From Pectobacterium carotovorum (GTDB lineage: Bacteria > Pseudomonadota > Gammaproteobacteria > Enterobacterales > Enterobacteriaceae), in contig NZ_FQWI01000007.1 of assembly GCF_900129615.1 (NCBI RefSeq), positions 1 through 64,000 of the forward strand: a stretch of DNA of 64,000 nucleotides. The letters are read 5' to 3'. Each line of letters starts with the position of its first letter. Position 1 is the stretch's first letter. The position numbers and the translations under genes are program-made. This document shows, in pieces, positions 29,127-41,694 of this stretch. Under the pieces are notes generated by a model, which was given only the letters and a program-made list of their open reading frames with translations, had not been told where the DNA came from and did no database searches.

Positions 29127-30458
29127 ATGTCTGAAATGACCCCGCGCGAGATAGTCAGCGAACTCGACAGCTATATCATCGGCCAGCATAAAGCGAAACG
29201 TGCCGTTTCCATCGCGCTGCGTAACCGCTGGCGCCGTATGCAGTTGGACGAAGCACTTCGTCATGAAGTGACGCCTAAAAACATTCTCATGATCGGCCCG
29301 ACCGGCGTCGGTAAAACCGAAATCGCTCGTCGTCTGGCGAAGCTCGCCAATGCGCCGTTCATCAAAGTTGAAGCCACCAAATTCACCGAAGTCGGCTATG
29401 TCGGTAAAGAAGTTGACTCCATCATCCGCGATCTGACGGATTCTGCGATCAAAATGGTGCGTCTCCAGTCCATCGAAAAAAACCGCTTCCGTGCGGAAGA
29501 GATGGCAGAAGACCGCATTCTGGACGTGCTGATTCCACCGGCGAAGAACAACTGGGGACAGGCAGAAAGCACACCGGAGCCTTCCGCCGCACGTCAGGCA
29601 TTCCGCAAGAAACTGCGTGAAGGCCAGTTGGACGACAAAGAGATCGAGATCGATCTGGCTGCCGCTCCCGTTGGCGTAGAGATCATGGCACCGCCGGGCA
29701 TGGAAGAGATGACCAACCAGCTCCAGTCTATGTTCCAGAATCTGGCAGGCCAGAAGCAAAAAGCCCGCAAGATCAAAATCAAAGACGCCTTCAAGCTGCT
29801 AATAGAAGAAGAAGCTGCCAAGCTGGTGAACCCGGAAGAGCTGAAACAGCAGGCAATTGAAGCCGTTGAGCAGCACGGTATCGTGTTCATCGATGAGATC
29901 GACAAAATCTGTAAGCGCGGCGAAAGCTCCGGCCCGGATGTTTCTCGTGAAGGCGTTCAGCGCGATCTGCTGCCACTGGTGGAAGGCTGTACCGTATCGA
30001 CCAAGCACGGTATGGTCAAAACCGACCACATCCTGTTTATCGCTTCCGGTGCGTTCCAGGTTGCCAGCCCGTCCGATCTGATTCCAGAATTGCAGGGACG
30101 TCTGCCGATTCGCGTAGAGTTGCAGGCGCTGACAACGGAAGATTTCGAGCGCATCCTGACGGAACCGAGCGCCTCGCTGACCGAACAGTACAAAGCGCTG
30201 ATGGCGACGGAAGGCGTGGACATTTCGTTCACCGCCGATGGTATCCGCCGTATTGCCGAAGCCGCCTGGCAGGTCAACGAAAGCACCGAGAATATCGGCG
30301 CGCGCCGTCTGCATACCGTGATGGAGCGTCTGATCGAAGACGTCTCTTACGACGCCAGCGAAATGAACGGTCAAAGCGTTACCATTGACGCAGATTACGT
30401 ACGTAATCATCTGGATGAATTAGTAGCAGATGAAGATCTGAGTCGATTTATCTTATAA
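29127..30458 (+). CDS. hslU: HslU, ATPase subunit of the HslUV protease
   Basis: HslU is the AAA+ unfoldase that feeds substrates into HslV. The 443-residue protein has Walker [16 protein letters not shown] (about residues 56-70), the pore loop GYVG (about 90-93) and Walker [11 protein letters not shown]. The intermediate I-domain (about 110-240) precedes the sensor/C-terminal region ending in SRFIL, which docks into HslV. The length equals E. coli HslU. It is co-transcribed with hslV from the sigma-32 promoter. Confidence 0.98.
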   Translation: MSEMTPREIVSELDSYIIGQHKAKRAVSIALRNRWRRMQLDEALRHEVTPKNILMIGPTGVGKTEIARRLAKLANAPFIKVEATKFTEVGYVGKEVDSIIRDLTDSAIKMVRLQSIEKNRFRAEEMAEDRILDVLIPPAKNNWGQAESTPEPSAARQAFRKKLREGQLDDKEIEIDLAAAPVGVEIMAPPGMEEMTNQLQSMFQNLAGQKQKARKIKIKDAFKLLIEEEAAKLVNPEELKQQAIEAVEQHGIVFIDEIDKICKRGESSGPDVSREGVQRDLLPLVEGCTVSTKHGMVKTDHILFIASGAFQVASPSDLIPELQGRLPIRVELQALTTEDFERILTEPSASLTEQYKALMATEGVDISFTADGIRRIAEAAWQVNESTENIGARRLHTVMERLIEDVSYDASEMNGQSVTIDADYVRNHLDELVADEDLSRFIL

Positions 30459-30489
30459 TCCGTTTTCGCGGATCGCACGATTAACGATA

Positions 30490-30519
30490 AAGTGGGAGGC
30501 GTTGGCCTCCCACTTTTGT
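30490..30519 (+). terminator. Terminator of hslVU
   Basis: An 11-bp stem AAGTGGGAGGC / GCCTCCCACTT with the tetraloop GTTG is followed by TTGTTT, 32 bp after the hslU stop codon. Confidence 0.9.
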
Positions 30520-30603
30520 TTCTGACGCCGCCATCACTGACTTTTCTTGTTTATAAACGGATGATTCACGCAATTGAATCGTCAATAAAAATTGAAGCAC
30601 ACC

Positions 30604-31521
30604 ATGACCTTATCGACCCATAGCAGCAAAACCAAAGCCTGGCTGGATAGCCTGCGTCCAAAGACGTTGCCATTAGCTTTTGCGTCCATCGTCACTGGCT
30701 CGGCGATTGCGAGCTGGCATAGCAGCTTTAAACCGGGCGTAGCATTACTGGCGTTGTTGACCGCCGGACTGCTGCAAATCCTTTCCAATCTGGCGAACGA
30801 CTATGGGGATGCGATAAAAGGCAGCGACACCGAGGAACGTATCGGGCCATTGCGTGGCATCCAAACCGGGGCGATTACGCTGACGCAGCTGCGCAATGCG
30901 CTAATCGTGACCGTGGCGCTCACCATCATTTCCGGCGTGAGTCTGGTGATTCTGGCGTGTGAAAAGCCAGCGGATATCTTCGGTTTCCTGATCCTAGGGT
31001 TGCTGGCAATTTTCGCCGCTATCACCTATACCGTCGGTAATAAACCCTATGGCTACATCGGGCTCGGCGATATCTCGGTGCTGATCTTTTTCGGCTGGCT
31101 CAGCGTCGCGGGGTCGTATTACCTGCAAACCGGACATTTCGACAGCGTCGTGATGCTACCTGCGACAGCCTGCGGTCTATTGGCAACGGCGGTGCTCAAC
31201 ATCAACAACCTGCGCGATATCGATAACGATCGTATCAGTGGAAAGAACACGCTGGCAGTGCGTCTGGGTGCGGAAAAAGCGCGCTTCTACCACACGATGC
31301 TGCTGTTGCTGGCTCCGGTTTGCCTCGGTCTGTTTGCCACATTTTATCTGCACAGTCTGGCGGGCTGGCTCTTTATTCTGACGCTCCCGTTGCTGATTCA
31401 GCAGGCACGCTATGTGCTGCGTGAAACCAGCGCATTCAGTATGCGCCCGATGCTGGAAAAAACAGTGAAAGGCGCGCTGCTGACTAACATTCTGTTCGCT
31501 GTCGGCGTGATATTGAGTTAG
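30604..31521 (+). CDS. menA: 1,4-dihydroxy-2-naphthoate polyprenyltransferase MenA
   Basis: MenA is an inner-membrane UbiA-family enzyme that attaches the octaprenyl chain to DHNA, forming demethylmenaquinone. The 305-residue product has about eight or nine membrane helices, the metal-diphosphate motif NLANDYGDAIKGSD (about residues 61-74) and the second motif NINNLRDIDNDRISGKNTLAVRLG. I chose the ATG at 30604 (MTLSTHSSKTKAW) by comparison with E. coli; a TTG four codons upstream is an alternative. Confidence 0.95.
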   Translation: MTLSTHSSKTKAWLDSLRPKTLPLAFASIVTGSAIASWHSSFKPGVALLALLTAGLLQILSNLANDYGDAIKGSDTEERIGPLRGIQTGAITLTQLRNALIVTVALTIISGVSLVILACEKPADIFGFLILGLLAIFAAITYTVGNKPYGYIGLGDISVLIFFGWLSVAGSYYLQTGHFDSVVMLPATACGLLATAVLNINNLRDIDNDRISGKNTLAVRLGAEKARFYHTMLLLLAPVCLGLFATFYLHSLAGWLFILTLPLLIQQARYVLRETSAFSMRPMLEKTVKGALLTNILFAVGVILS

Positions 31522-31628
31522 TGCGGGTAAAGTGAGCACAGACGAAAAGCAGCGCGTATTTACTGATACGCATCAAGTTAACATTTGATGATTTTGCCAA
31601 CAGCCGCCAGAAAGGGATATACTCATGA

Positions 31629-32141
<513 letters not shown>

Positions 32142-32184
32142 TATCGTTGAGTTGGTCGCATTTTTATTGCGGCAACCTCACCAC

Positions 32185-32212
32185 AAAAAAGGGCGATACA
32201 CGCCCTTTTTTA
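32185..32212 (+). terminator. Terminator of rraA
   Basis: The stem GGGCG/CGCCC with the loop ATACA is flanked by A-tract and T-tract (AAAAAA...TTTTTT). It therefore works on the plus strand and possibly also for the convergent zapB. Confidence 0.88.
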
Positions 32213-32260
32213 TTTGGCTCAATCGATAAGCCGTTCCTTCGCCTGAGCCAGCAAGTCCGA

Positions 32261-32500
32261 TTAGACTTCTTCCATTTTGCCTAACAGCGCGCGCAGGCGC
32301 TCTTGCCATACCACTTGCTCTTCTTTCAACTGCTCGTTCTCGCGCACCAGCGCTTCACGTGAACCCGCTGCCGCCTGAACATCCTGCGACAGCGCGTTGT
32401 TCTGCTCTTTCAGCTCTTCAATTTCCATTTGCAACAGCGTGATGGTATCAATCGCCTGCTGAACTTTCGCTTCCAGCTTTTCAAACACTTCAAATGACAT
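32261..32500 (-). CDS. zapB: Z-ring-associated coiled-coil protein ZapB
   Basis: ZapB assembles at midcell through ZapA and promotes Z-ring formation and nucleoid linkage. The 79-residue protein is almost entirely a heptad-patterned coiled coil ([23 protein letters not shown]). It keeps the [10 protein letters not shown] start of the E. coli protein. It lies between rraA and glpF on the opposite strand, as in E. coli. Confidence 0.96.
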   Translation of the reverse strand: MSFEVFEKLEAKVQQAIDTITLLQMEIEELKEQNNALSQDVQAAAGSREALVRENEQLKEEQVVWQERLRALLGKMEEV

Positions 32501-32724
32501 TCTTCAAACCCCTTTTAATCGCAACAAGGCAAAGATCGGTTAACGCTGGCTTTCGAACTCTGTAACCAACACCCAACGGTGTCGCCATCCGCCCGTAAAC
32601 ATAATCCTGACCGCGGGACGGCTGGCAAGACAGACCATAGCGAAATTGTATGTAGCCAACCGCCACCTGTCTAGCGCACATCCCCCACTACGCGAGTGTG
32701 GCAGCTTTTCTTACGTAACACTAT

Positions 32725-32808
32725 CAGTACAAACTGAAAAATGGGCAGCACAAACTGAAAAACGGACAGCCGAAACGGAAAAATGAGCGGCGCAAACTGA
32801 AAACTACT
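32725..32808. repeat. Four 21-bp tandem repeats in the zapB-glpF gap
   Basis: The consecutive units begin CAGTACAAACTGAAAAATGG, CAGCACAAACTGAAAAACGG, CAGCCGAAACGGAAAAATGA and CGGCGCAAACTGAAAACTAC (first 20 bases of each). The shared core is AAACTGAAAA. The unit length of 21 bp (two helical turns) places the A-tracts in phase, which suggests intrinsic curvature or repeated binding of one protein. Confidence 0.85.
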
Positions 32809-32952
32809 CCTGTTCGCTTCCCCATTACCCCTATTGTGTTAATAAATTTAACCTGAACGTTACTATCAACCGTGGGCGAAAAACCACCGCGAGTCATTTT
32901 ATAAGCGAATACGCTCATTTTCTTGACGCACAACACACATTTCAATTTCGAT

Positions 32953-32972
32953 ATTTCTCGTTTTCGAGCATT
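32953..32972. promoter_or_regulatory. Candidate GlpR operator upstream of glpF
   Basis: ATTTCTCGTTTTCGAGCATT is an interrupted palindrome whose right half CGAGCAT resembles the GlpR half-site CGAACAT. It lies about 100 bp upstream of glpF. In E. coli GlpR represses glpFKX through several such sites; the spacing here is only an approximate fit. Confidence 0.4.
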
Positions 32973-33070
32973 AACGATAAATTCACATCATAAATACATT
33001 TAAAACAGAGGATGCCCCCAACGGTATCCTTAGACCTACCACTCTGTATGTTACCCAGCAGGAAAAAAAT

Positions 33071-35475
<2,405 letters not shown>

Positions 35476-35498
35476 TCCGCCAACTCATCTACCCACAT

Positions 35499-35525
35499 CG
35501 GGCGCGCCTGTCGCGCCCGTTTTTT
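35499..35525 (+). terminator. Terminator after glpK
   Basis: A perfect 8-bp G+C stem CGGGCGCG / CGCGCCCG with a 5-base loop is followed by TTTTTT, 24 bp after glpK. It implies that glpX is transcribed partly from its own promoter. Confidence 0.93.
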
Positions 35526-35613
35526 CCCTATCGCCCAACCGCCACTCTCCCTCGTTGTGATAAAATCCCCGCCCACATATCTTCTTTTCCCGATCGACAA
35601 CAGACAGGTATTT

Positions 35614-36624
35614 ATGAAACGTGAATTAGCCATTGAGTTCTCGCGCGTCACCGAAGCAGCCGCACTGGCAGGCTATAAGTGGTTAGGGCGTGGCGACAAG
35701 AATGCCGCCGACAATGCTGCCGTACAGGCAATGCGCATCATGCTGAATCAGGTCAATATCAACGGTCAGATTGTCATCGGCGAAGGGGAAATCGACGAAG
35801 CGCCTATGTTGTTCATCGGCGAGCAGGTTGGTACAGGTCAGGGCGATGCCGTAGACATCGCTGTCGATCCGATTGAAGGCACGCGGATGACGGCAATGGG
35901 TCAGGCGAATGCGCTGGCCGTGCTGGCCGTTGGCGAAAAAGGCACGTTTTTGCACGCGCCAGACATGTACATGGAAAAGTTGATTGTCGGCCCCGAGGCA
36001 AAAGGCGCGATTGACCTCAACCTGCCGCTGGCGGACAACCTGCGTAATGTCGCACTGAAGCTGGGTAAACCGCTGAGCCAGTTAACGGTGACTATACTCG
36101 CTAAACCGCGCCACGATGCCTGTATCGCGGATATGCAGCAGTTGGGCGTGAAGGTGTTCGCGATTCCAGACGGCGACGTAGCCGCATCCATCCTCACCTG
36201 CATGCCAGACAGTGAAGTTGATGTGCTGTACGGCATCGGCGGCGCACCAGAAGGCGTGATTTCAGCAGCCGTTATTCGCGCGCTTGATGGCGACATGCAG
36301 GGGCGTTTGCTGGCACGTCATCAGGTCAAAGGCGATAGCGTTGAAAACCGCCGCATCGGTGAAGATGAGCTGGCACGCTGCCGCCAAATGGGCATCGAAG
36401 CGGGTGGTGTCCTCAAGCTTGATGACATGGCGCGCAACGATAACGTGATTTTCTCCGCGACCGGCATCACCAAAGGCGATTTGCTGGACGGGATCGCGCG
36501 TAAAGGCAACATGGCTACCACAGAAACGCTGCTGATCCGCGGCAAATCCCGCACGATCCGCCGGATTAAATCGACGCACTATCTGGATCGTAAGGATCGT
36601 ACACTGCACGAGTTCCTGCTGTAG
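35614..36624 (+). CDS. glpX: Fructose-1,6-bisphosphatase class II GlpX
   Basis: GlpX is a metal-dependent fructose-1,6-bisphosphatase of gluconeogenesis. The 336-residue protein has the class II motifs GEGEIDEAPM, the metal-binding DPIEGTRMTAMG and GGAPEGV. I chose the ATG at 35614 (MKRELAIEFSRVTEAA), which matches the E. coli N-terminus and length exactly; a longer frame from 35557 has no family support. It lies downstream of glpFK in the conserved order. Confidence 0.96.
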   Translation: MKRELAIEFSRVTEAAALAGYKWLGRGDKNAADNAAVQAMRIMLNQVNINGQIVIGEGEIDEAPMLFIGEQVGTGQGDAVDIAVDPIEGTRMTAMGQANALAVLAVGEKGTFLHAPDMYMEKLIVGPEAKGAIDLNLPLADNLRNVALKLGKPLSQLTVTILAKPRHDACIADMQQLGVKVFAIPDGDVAASILTCMPDSEVDVLYGIGGAPEGVISAAVIRALDGDMQGRLLARHQVKGDSVENRRIGEDELARCRQMGIEAGGVLKLDDMARNDNVIFSATGITKGDLLDGIARKGNMATTETLLIRGKSRTIRRIKSTHYLDRKDRTLHEFLL

Positions 36625-36741
36625 CAGGCCACTGCCCGACTGACTGATTGTTTCACAGTTGTTAATAAATGGCGTATCGTAGATGCACGACTTACATGCA
36701 AAAATAGCGGCGTCTAATGCAAGCAACAGGAGCAGAAAAAT

Positions 36742-37488
36742 ATGGCTGAATGGGTGACAGGCAAGGTGGTTCAGGTGGAAAACTGGACAGAAAGTCTGTT
36801 TAGCATTCGGGTTCACGCGCCCACCGATGCATTCACTGCCGGGCAGTATGGCAAACTGGCGCTGGAGATTGATGGCGAGAAAGTGCAGCGCGCTTATTCC
36901 TACGTGAATGCGCCTAGCGATCCCACGCTTGAGTTCTATCTGGTGACGGTGCCAGAAGGTAAGCTCAGCCCTCATCTGCATGCGTTGCAGCCCGGTTCAG
37001 ACGTCCTAATCGTCAAAGAGGCTGCCGGCTTTTTCGTGCTGGAAGAAGTGCCTGATTGTGAAACGCTGTGGATGCTGGCAACAGGGACGGGCATTGGCCC
37101 TTATCTGTCGATTCTTCAGGAAGGTAAAGGTCTGGAGCGCTTTAAGAATATCGTGCTGGTTCACGCCGCCCGCTTCTCACGCGATCTGAGCTATCTGCCG
37201 CTGATGCAGCAGTTACAGCAGCGCTACCACGGTCAGCTGCGTATTCAAACGGTCGTCAGCCGGGAAGAGGAAACGGGCTCGCTGACGGGCCGCATTCCCC
37301 AGCTTATCAGCAGCGGTACGCTGGAAGCCGCCGTGGGCTTGCCGATGGATGCAGCAACCAGCCACGTCATGCTGTGCGGTAACCCGCAGATGGTACGCGA
37401 CACTCAACTGTTGCTGAAAGAAGAACGTCAAATGACCAAGCACCTGCGCCGCAGACCCGGTCATATGACTGCTGAAAACTATTGGTAA
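36742..37488 (+). CDS. fpr: Ferredoxin/flavodoxin-NADP+ reductase Fpr
   Basis: Fpr transfers electrons between NADPH and ferredoxin or flavodoxin, supporting radical-SAM enzymes and oxidative-stress repair. The 248-residue flavoprotein has the FAD-binding RAYSYVNAPSD motif (about residues 51-61), the NADP-binding LATGTGIGPYLSIL and the C-terminal ENYW of the bacterial subclass ending in tryptophan. The length equals the E. coli enzyme. SoxRS control is known in E. coli; I did not find a clear soxbox here. Confidence 0.96.
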   Translation: MAEWVTGKVVQVENWTESLFSIRVHAPTDAFTAGQYGKLALEIDGEKVQRAYSYVNAPSDPTLEFYLVTVPEGKLSPHLHALQPGSDVLIVKEAAGFFVLEEVPDCETLWMLATGTGIGPYLSILQEGKGLERFKNIVLVHAARFSRDLSYLPLMQQLQQRYHGQLRIQTVVSREEETGSLTGRIPQLISSGTLEAAVGLPMDAATSHVMLCGNPQMVRDTQLLLKEERQMTKHLRRRPGHMTAENYW

Positions 37489-37504
37489 CCGCGTTCTATA
37501 CCAA

Positions 37505-37927
37505 CTAGCGGCGGAAACGAAACGGCTCCGCCGCTGCGCCAAAGCGATTTTCCCCTTTTGTCCCCAGAAAAACGCCGCAGTCGAGCAGCGTCATCACGAC
37601 AATCAGGATCGGCAAGAAGCGGCCAATGCCCCACTGCCAGATGGACGAAAACATCGTCCAATTCCCCGAGGCCAACATCCACGCCACCACTAACAACAAC
37701 GCCCACCAGCCGCTCTTATTACGGTCATGCAGCCGTTTCACCATAATCGCCGCCGTCGGCCACAGCAGTACCACCAAACCAAACGCCGTCGATTGCGTAT
37801 CCAGCCAGCTTTGGCCGGAGAGCGTAAACAGCACCGCCATCAATGCGACCCAAATCGCCATCCAAAGCCAGAAATCACGACGACCGACTCGGCCTTTAAA
37901 CGAGAAGCACCATTGCTGTAATGTCAT
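37505..37927 (-). CDS. yiiR: Inner-membrane protein YiiR (DUF805)
   Basis: The 140-residue membrane protein of the DUF805 family has four hydrophobic segments and the family signature FKGRVGRRDFWLW near the N-terminus, followed by KRLHDRNKSGWWALL. Its function is unknown. It lies convergent to fpr and divergent from yiiQ, as in E. coli, where YiiR is of similar length. Confidence 0.9.
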   Translation of the reverse strand: MTLQQWCFSFKGRVGRRDFWLWMAIWVALMAVLFTLSGQSWLDTQSTAFGLVVLLWPTAAIMVKRLHDRNKSGWWALLLVVAWMLASGNWTMFSSIWQWGIGRFLPILIVVMTLLDCGVFLGTKGENRFGAAAEPFRFRR

Positions 37928-38164
37928 TAACGATAACGCCCTGAATTGTCAGCCTGTCTGGCCGAATTAATCTGTATTTTATTGTGGCTGATTTTACCTC
38001 AACCCGAGTATTTGCCTGCAATCTTTACGCGATTTTTGTCAGCCACGTGCGATTTCTCACAACGACGTACTATTTTTGACAACGACGTACAAATGCCGCT
38101 TTAATCGAATGTATTCTGCCGTTATCGGCCTGGACATCTTCTGAAGTGGCTGACCCGAATCCCT

Positions 38165-38764
38165 ATGACACGAAAACGCATCGCCTCACTTTTGGTTTTA
38201 TCATCGTTGGTGCTGTACCAGACTCACGCGGAAGCCGATCCGACGTTCCCGCCCAAAACCTCAGCCAATGCGCCATATCTGCTGGCTGGTGCCCCCACCT
38301 TCGATCAAACCATCACGCAGTTCCGTTCTCGCTACAACCTGAGCAACCCTACGCTGCCGATCGGTGAATTTCGGGTTGTCGACACCGGTAATATCACCAG
38401 CATGTTGACCCGCGCAGCCAGCCGGATCAACGACCACCTCTATGCCTCAACCGCGCTGGAGAAAGGCACCGGGAAAATCAAAACGCTGCAAATTACCTGG
38501 TTGCCTCAGCCGCAGAGCGAACAAGAAACCGCAGTGCGTCGTAAGCAGGCCATCGACTATATGGCAGCGCTGGCACGCACGTTCGCACCATCACTGACGG
38601 AAGAACAGAGTGTGAAAAAAGTCACCGGACTGCTGGAAAAAGGCAAAGGACAGCGCTTTTATCAGCAAACGGAAGGTGCCTTGCGTTATGTTGTTGCAGA
38701 TGATGGTGAAAAAGGGCTAACTTTTGCTGTTGAACCGATTAAGCTAACGCTATCTGAACCGTGA
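38165..38764 (+). CDS. yiiQ: Secreted protein YiiQ (DUF1454)
   Basis: The 199-residue protein has an N-terminal signal peptide (cleavage near THAEA) and matches the periplasmic DUF1454 family represented by E. coli YiiQ (APYLLAGAPTFDQTITQFR, INDHLYASTALEKGTGKIKTL). Its function is unknown. It precedes tpiA on the same strand with a 165-bp gap, the conserved neighbourhood. Confidence 0.92.
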   Translation: MTRKRIASLLVLSSLVLYQTHAEADPTFPPKTSANAPYLLAGAPTFDQTITQFRSRYNLSNPTLPIGEFRVVDTGNITSMLTRAASRINDHLYASTALEKGTGKIKTLQITWLPQPQSEQETAVRRKQAIDYMAALARTFAPSLTEEQSVKKVTGLLEKGKGQRFYQQTEGALRYVVADDGEKGLTFAVEPIKLTLSEP

Positions 38765-38890
38765 TCAACCCGGTAATTAATGACGAAAAACAGAGCCACG
38801 GTCACATTTCGTCTCTATACTGTGGGCAGGTCATATTGCCTGACGGCAGTAAAATTTATGCATCGGTTCATTAACACCCTGATTTATTAA

Positions 38891-39697
<807 letters not shown>

Positions 39698-39735
39698 GCG
39701 TTTAGCGAAAACGGACGGACGAAGGTCCGTCTAAT

Positions 39736-39778
39736 CAAAAAGCCGGTTCACGCTGTCGCGCCAACCGGCTTTTTTTGA
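39736..39778 (+). terminator. Terminator of tpiA
   Basis: The stem AAAAAGCCGGTT / AACCGGCTTTTT with a 14-base loop is followed by further Ts, about 40 bp after tpiA. Confidence 0.93.
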
Positions 39779-39839
39779 TCTCATTCAACTGTCAGTACTA
39801 CTAGATTCACAGTCAGCTTATCTGCCTGTTCCCACACGT

Positions 39840-39872
39840 TTGACTTCATATTTATTGTAGCTACAATAAATA
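39840..39872 (+). promoter_or_regulatory. brnTA promoter with 24-bp palindromic operator
   Basis: A perfect 24-bp palindrome (39849-39872, half-site TATTTATTGTAG) ends one base before the brnT ATG at 39874. A -35 TTGACT (39840-39845) and a -10 TACAAT (39862-39867) with 16-bp spacing place the -10 inside the palindrome. BrnA-type antitoxins autorepress their operons, so this is the expected operator. Transcription would begin at or next to the brnT start codon, implying a leaderless toxin message. Confidence 0.75.
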
Positions 39873-39873
39873 A

Positions 39874-40164
39874 ATGAAAATCATATTCGACCCGATTAAG
39901 AATGAGAGCAATAAGCAAAAACACGGCGTTTACTTGGCCGATGCTAAATATCTTGATTGGGACCGAATGGTTGCCGCATCTGACTCTCTTGGTAACTACA
40001 GCGAAGACCGTTACATCGGTATCACTTACGGCCTTGCTTATCTCAACAACCGAATTTATGTCGTAGTATTTACTTACAGCGATGGAGACGACGACGAAAT
40101 TTACCGCATCATCAGTTTGCGGAAAGCCACTAAAGCGGAGGTGGAAAAATATGCCAAAACTTAA
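39874..40164 (+). CDS. brnT: BrnT-family toxin (type II toxin-antitoxin)
   Basis: BrnT toxins are small RelE-fold ribonucleases that inhibit translation and are neutralised by BrnA. The 96-residue protein shows the family pattern: FDPIKNESNKQKHGVYLADA at residues 4-23, a central E-x-R-Y-I-G-I motif (SEDRYIGITYG), VVFTYSD and the C-terminal RIISLRKATKAEVEKY. There is no Shine-Dalgarno sequence, because the palindromic operator abuts the ATG. It overlaps brnA by 14 bp. It is the first gene of the accessory region after tpiA. Confidence 0.88.
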   Translation: MKIIFDPIKNESNKQKHGVYLADAKYLDWDRMVAASDSLGNYSEDRYIGITYGLAYLNNRIYVVVFTYSDGDDDEIYRIISLRKATKAEVEKYAKT

Positions 40165-40465
40165 GCAGGGTACTATCCTCCCTACGGATGAGGAAGACCG
40201 TAAAATTCAGGAAGCTATTGCACAAGACCCTGATACACGCTCGCTTGAAGGTGAGAACGTGCAGCTTATGCCTTTCAGTAAATTGAAAGCAATGCGCAAA
40301 CAGGGACGCCCCGTTAAACCTGCACCAAAAGTACAAGTCAGTATTCGATACTCTCCAGAAGTTATCGCAGCCTTCAAAGCGACTGGTCGCGGTTGGCAAA
40401 CCCGCATGGATGCAGCGATGGCGGATTGGCTTAAAAACCATTCCCCAAACGACATCAAAATTTGA
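40151..40465 (+). CDS. brnA: BrnA-family antitoxin
   Basis: The 104-residue antitoxin has a C-terminal ribbon-helix-helix DNA-binding domain (KVQVSIRYSPEVIAAFKATGRGWQTRMDAAMADWLKNH, about residues 60-98, given here as its framing segments VSIRYSPEV and MDAAMADWL). The N-terminus probably wraps the toxin. The ATG at 40151 follows GGAGGTGGAAAAAT, a strong ribosome-binding site located within brnT, and overlaps the toxin gene by 14 bp. It should bind the palindrome before brnT as a complex with BrnT. Confidence 0.88.
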   Translation: MPKLKQGTILPTDEEDRKIQEAIAQDPDTRSLEGENVQLMPFSKLKAMRKQGRPVKPAPKVQVSIRYSPEVIAAFKATGRGWQTRMDAAMADWLKNHSPNDIKI

Positions 40466-40510
40466 TGCAACTTCTAAAGCCAGCCTTTTAAGCTAATCCT
40501 GATGAGATGA

Positions 40511-40541
40511 TCCCCCTGTGAGCAGCATGCTAACAGGGGGA
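40511..40541. terminator. Stem-loop between brnA and aguA
   Basis: The 9-bp stem TCCCCCTGT / ACAGGGGGA with a 13-base loop lies between the convergent brnA and aguA genes. There is no real T-run on either side, so termination efficiency is uncertain. Confidence 0.55.
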
Positions 40542-40587
40542 ATAATCACGGCTAGCGTGATCGCCCACCGTCAGAGAATAGGAAACG

Positions 40588-41691
40588 TTACTTCGTCGCA
40601 GGGATTTGCTGCGTAATGCAGTGAATATTTCCCCCACCCAGCAGGATTTCCCGCGCAGGCACGCCGCTAATCAGGTAGCCAGGGAACATCTGTTGTAGCA
40701 GATCGCGTGCAACGTCATCCGTCTTCTCATCCAGCAGCGGGAAAACGATCTGCTGGTTGCTGATCAGGAAATTCACATAAGAACCCGCCAGACGGGAACC
40801 GGCAAGGCGTTCGACGGCATCGCCGCTGTCCACGCCCTGTGCTTCCTCTTTGGTTGCATACAGCGGGCCGGGGGCAGGTAATTTCCAGATTTTCAACTGT
40901 CGACCCTGAGCATCTTTGGCCGTAGATAACACACGATAAGCGGCCATAGAGCGCACATACTGCGGATCGTTTTCATCATCCGTCCAGTGCAGCGCCACTT
41001 CGCCGGGGCGCACGAAACAGCACATGTTATCGATATGCCCATCGGTTTCGTCGTTGTACACGCCTTCTTCCAGCCAGATAACCGTCGAAATATCGAGGTA
41101 ATCACGCATCAGCTGTTCGATTTCCGCCTTGCTCAAATGCGGGTTACGGTTCGGATTGAGCAAGCATTCCGCCGTGGTCAGCAGGGTGCCTTCACCATCG
41201 ACATGGATCGACCCACCTTCCAGAATCAGCGGCGCGGCATAGCGTGCGGCCTGATGGTAGTCCAGCACCTGTGCCGCCACTTTCTCATCCTGACGCCAGT
41301 CTTCATACAGACCGCCCAGTTCGCCGCCCCAGGCGTTGAACTGCCAGTCGATACCCCGACGCTCACCGGCCTGATTCAGCACGATGGTTGGACCGGTGTC
41401 ACGCATCCAGGCGTCGTCGCTTTCCATTTCCACTAGTGTGACGTTCACTGGCATCACTTTTTGCGCATCTGCCATGTAGCGTGCAGGCACGCCCATGATC
41501 ACCGGCGTGTTCTGGGCGATGGCTTCCGCCACGCGCGCGAACGTTTTCTGCGCCGGAACACCCTGCTCGCGCCAGTTGTCGGTACGATACGGCCAAATCA
41601 TCCACACGGCATCATGCGGCGCCCATTCGGCGGGCATCGCAAAGCCATCCTGCCGCGGCGTGGTGAGAGGGGGAGTCGCTAACTGTGACAT
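40588..41691 (-). CDS. aguA: Agmatine deiminase AguA
   Basis: AguA hydrolyses agmatine to N-carbamoylputrescine and ammonia. The 367-residue protein of the peptidyl-arginine-deiminase-type pentein fold has [17 protein letters not shown] near the N-terminus. The MRDTGPT loop, the [27 protein letters not shown] segment and the catalytic Cys358 in [11 protein letters not shown] are all present. The ATG at 41691 is preferred over the GTG one codon upstream. It starts 3 bp after the aguB stop codon, so the two form an operon for making putrescine from agmatine. Confidence 0.95.
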   Translation of the reverse strand: MSQLATPPLTTPRQDGFAMPAEWAPHDAVWMIWPYRTDNWREQGVPAQKTFARVAEAIAQNTPVIMGVPARYMADAQKVMPVNVTLVEMESDDAWMRDTGPTIVLNQAGERRGIDWQFNAWGGELGGLYEDWRQDEKVAAQVLDYHQAARYAAPLILEGGSIHVDGEGTLLTTAECLLNPNRNPHLSKAEIEQLMRDYLDISTVIWLEEGVYNDETDGHIDNMCCFVRPGEVALHWTDDENDPQYVRSMAAYRVLSTAKDAQGRQLKIWKLPAPGPLYATKEEAQGVDSGDAVERLAGSRLAGSYVNFLISNQQIVFPLLDEKTDDVARDLLQQMFPGYLISGVPAREILLGGGNIHCITQQIPATK

Positions 41692-41694
41692 CAC

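Larger units (their letters stand above)
32501..33070. other. 570-bp zapB-glpF intergenic region
   Basis: No gene is supported here. It contains the upstream sequences of zapB (minus strand) and glpF (plus strand), a four-unit 21-bp tandem repeat at 32725-32808 and a GlpR-like palindrome at 32953-32972. The minus-strand frame across 32724-32945 simply translates the tandem repeat (FSL/PFF-rich) and is not credible as a protein. Confidence 0.5.

Noticed and set aside
32724-32945. Minus-strand frame with F-S-L/P-F-F repeats
   Set aside because: The peptide is only the translation of the 21-bp tandem repeat, with no ribosome-binding site or recognisable N-terminus.
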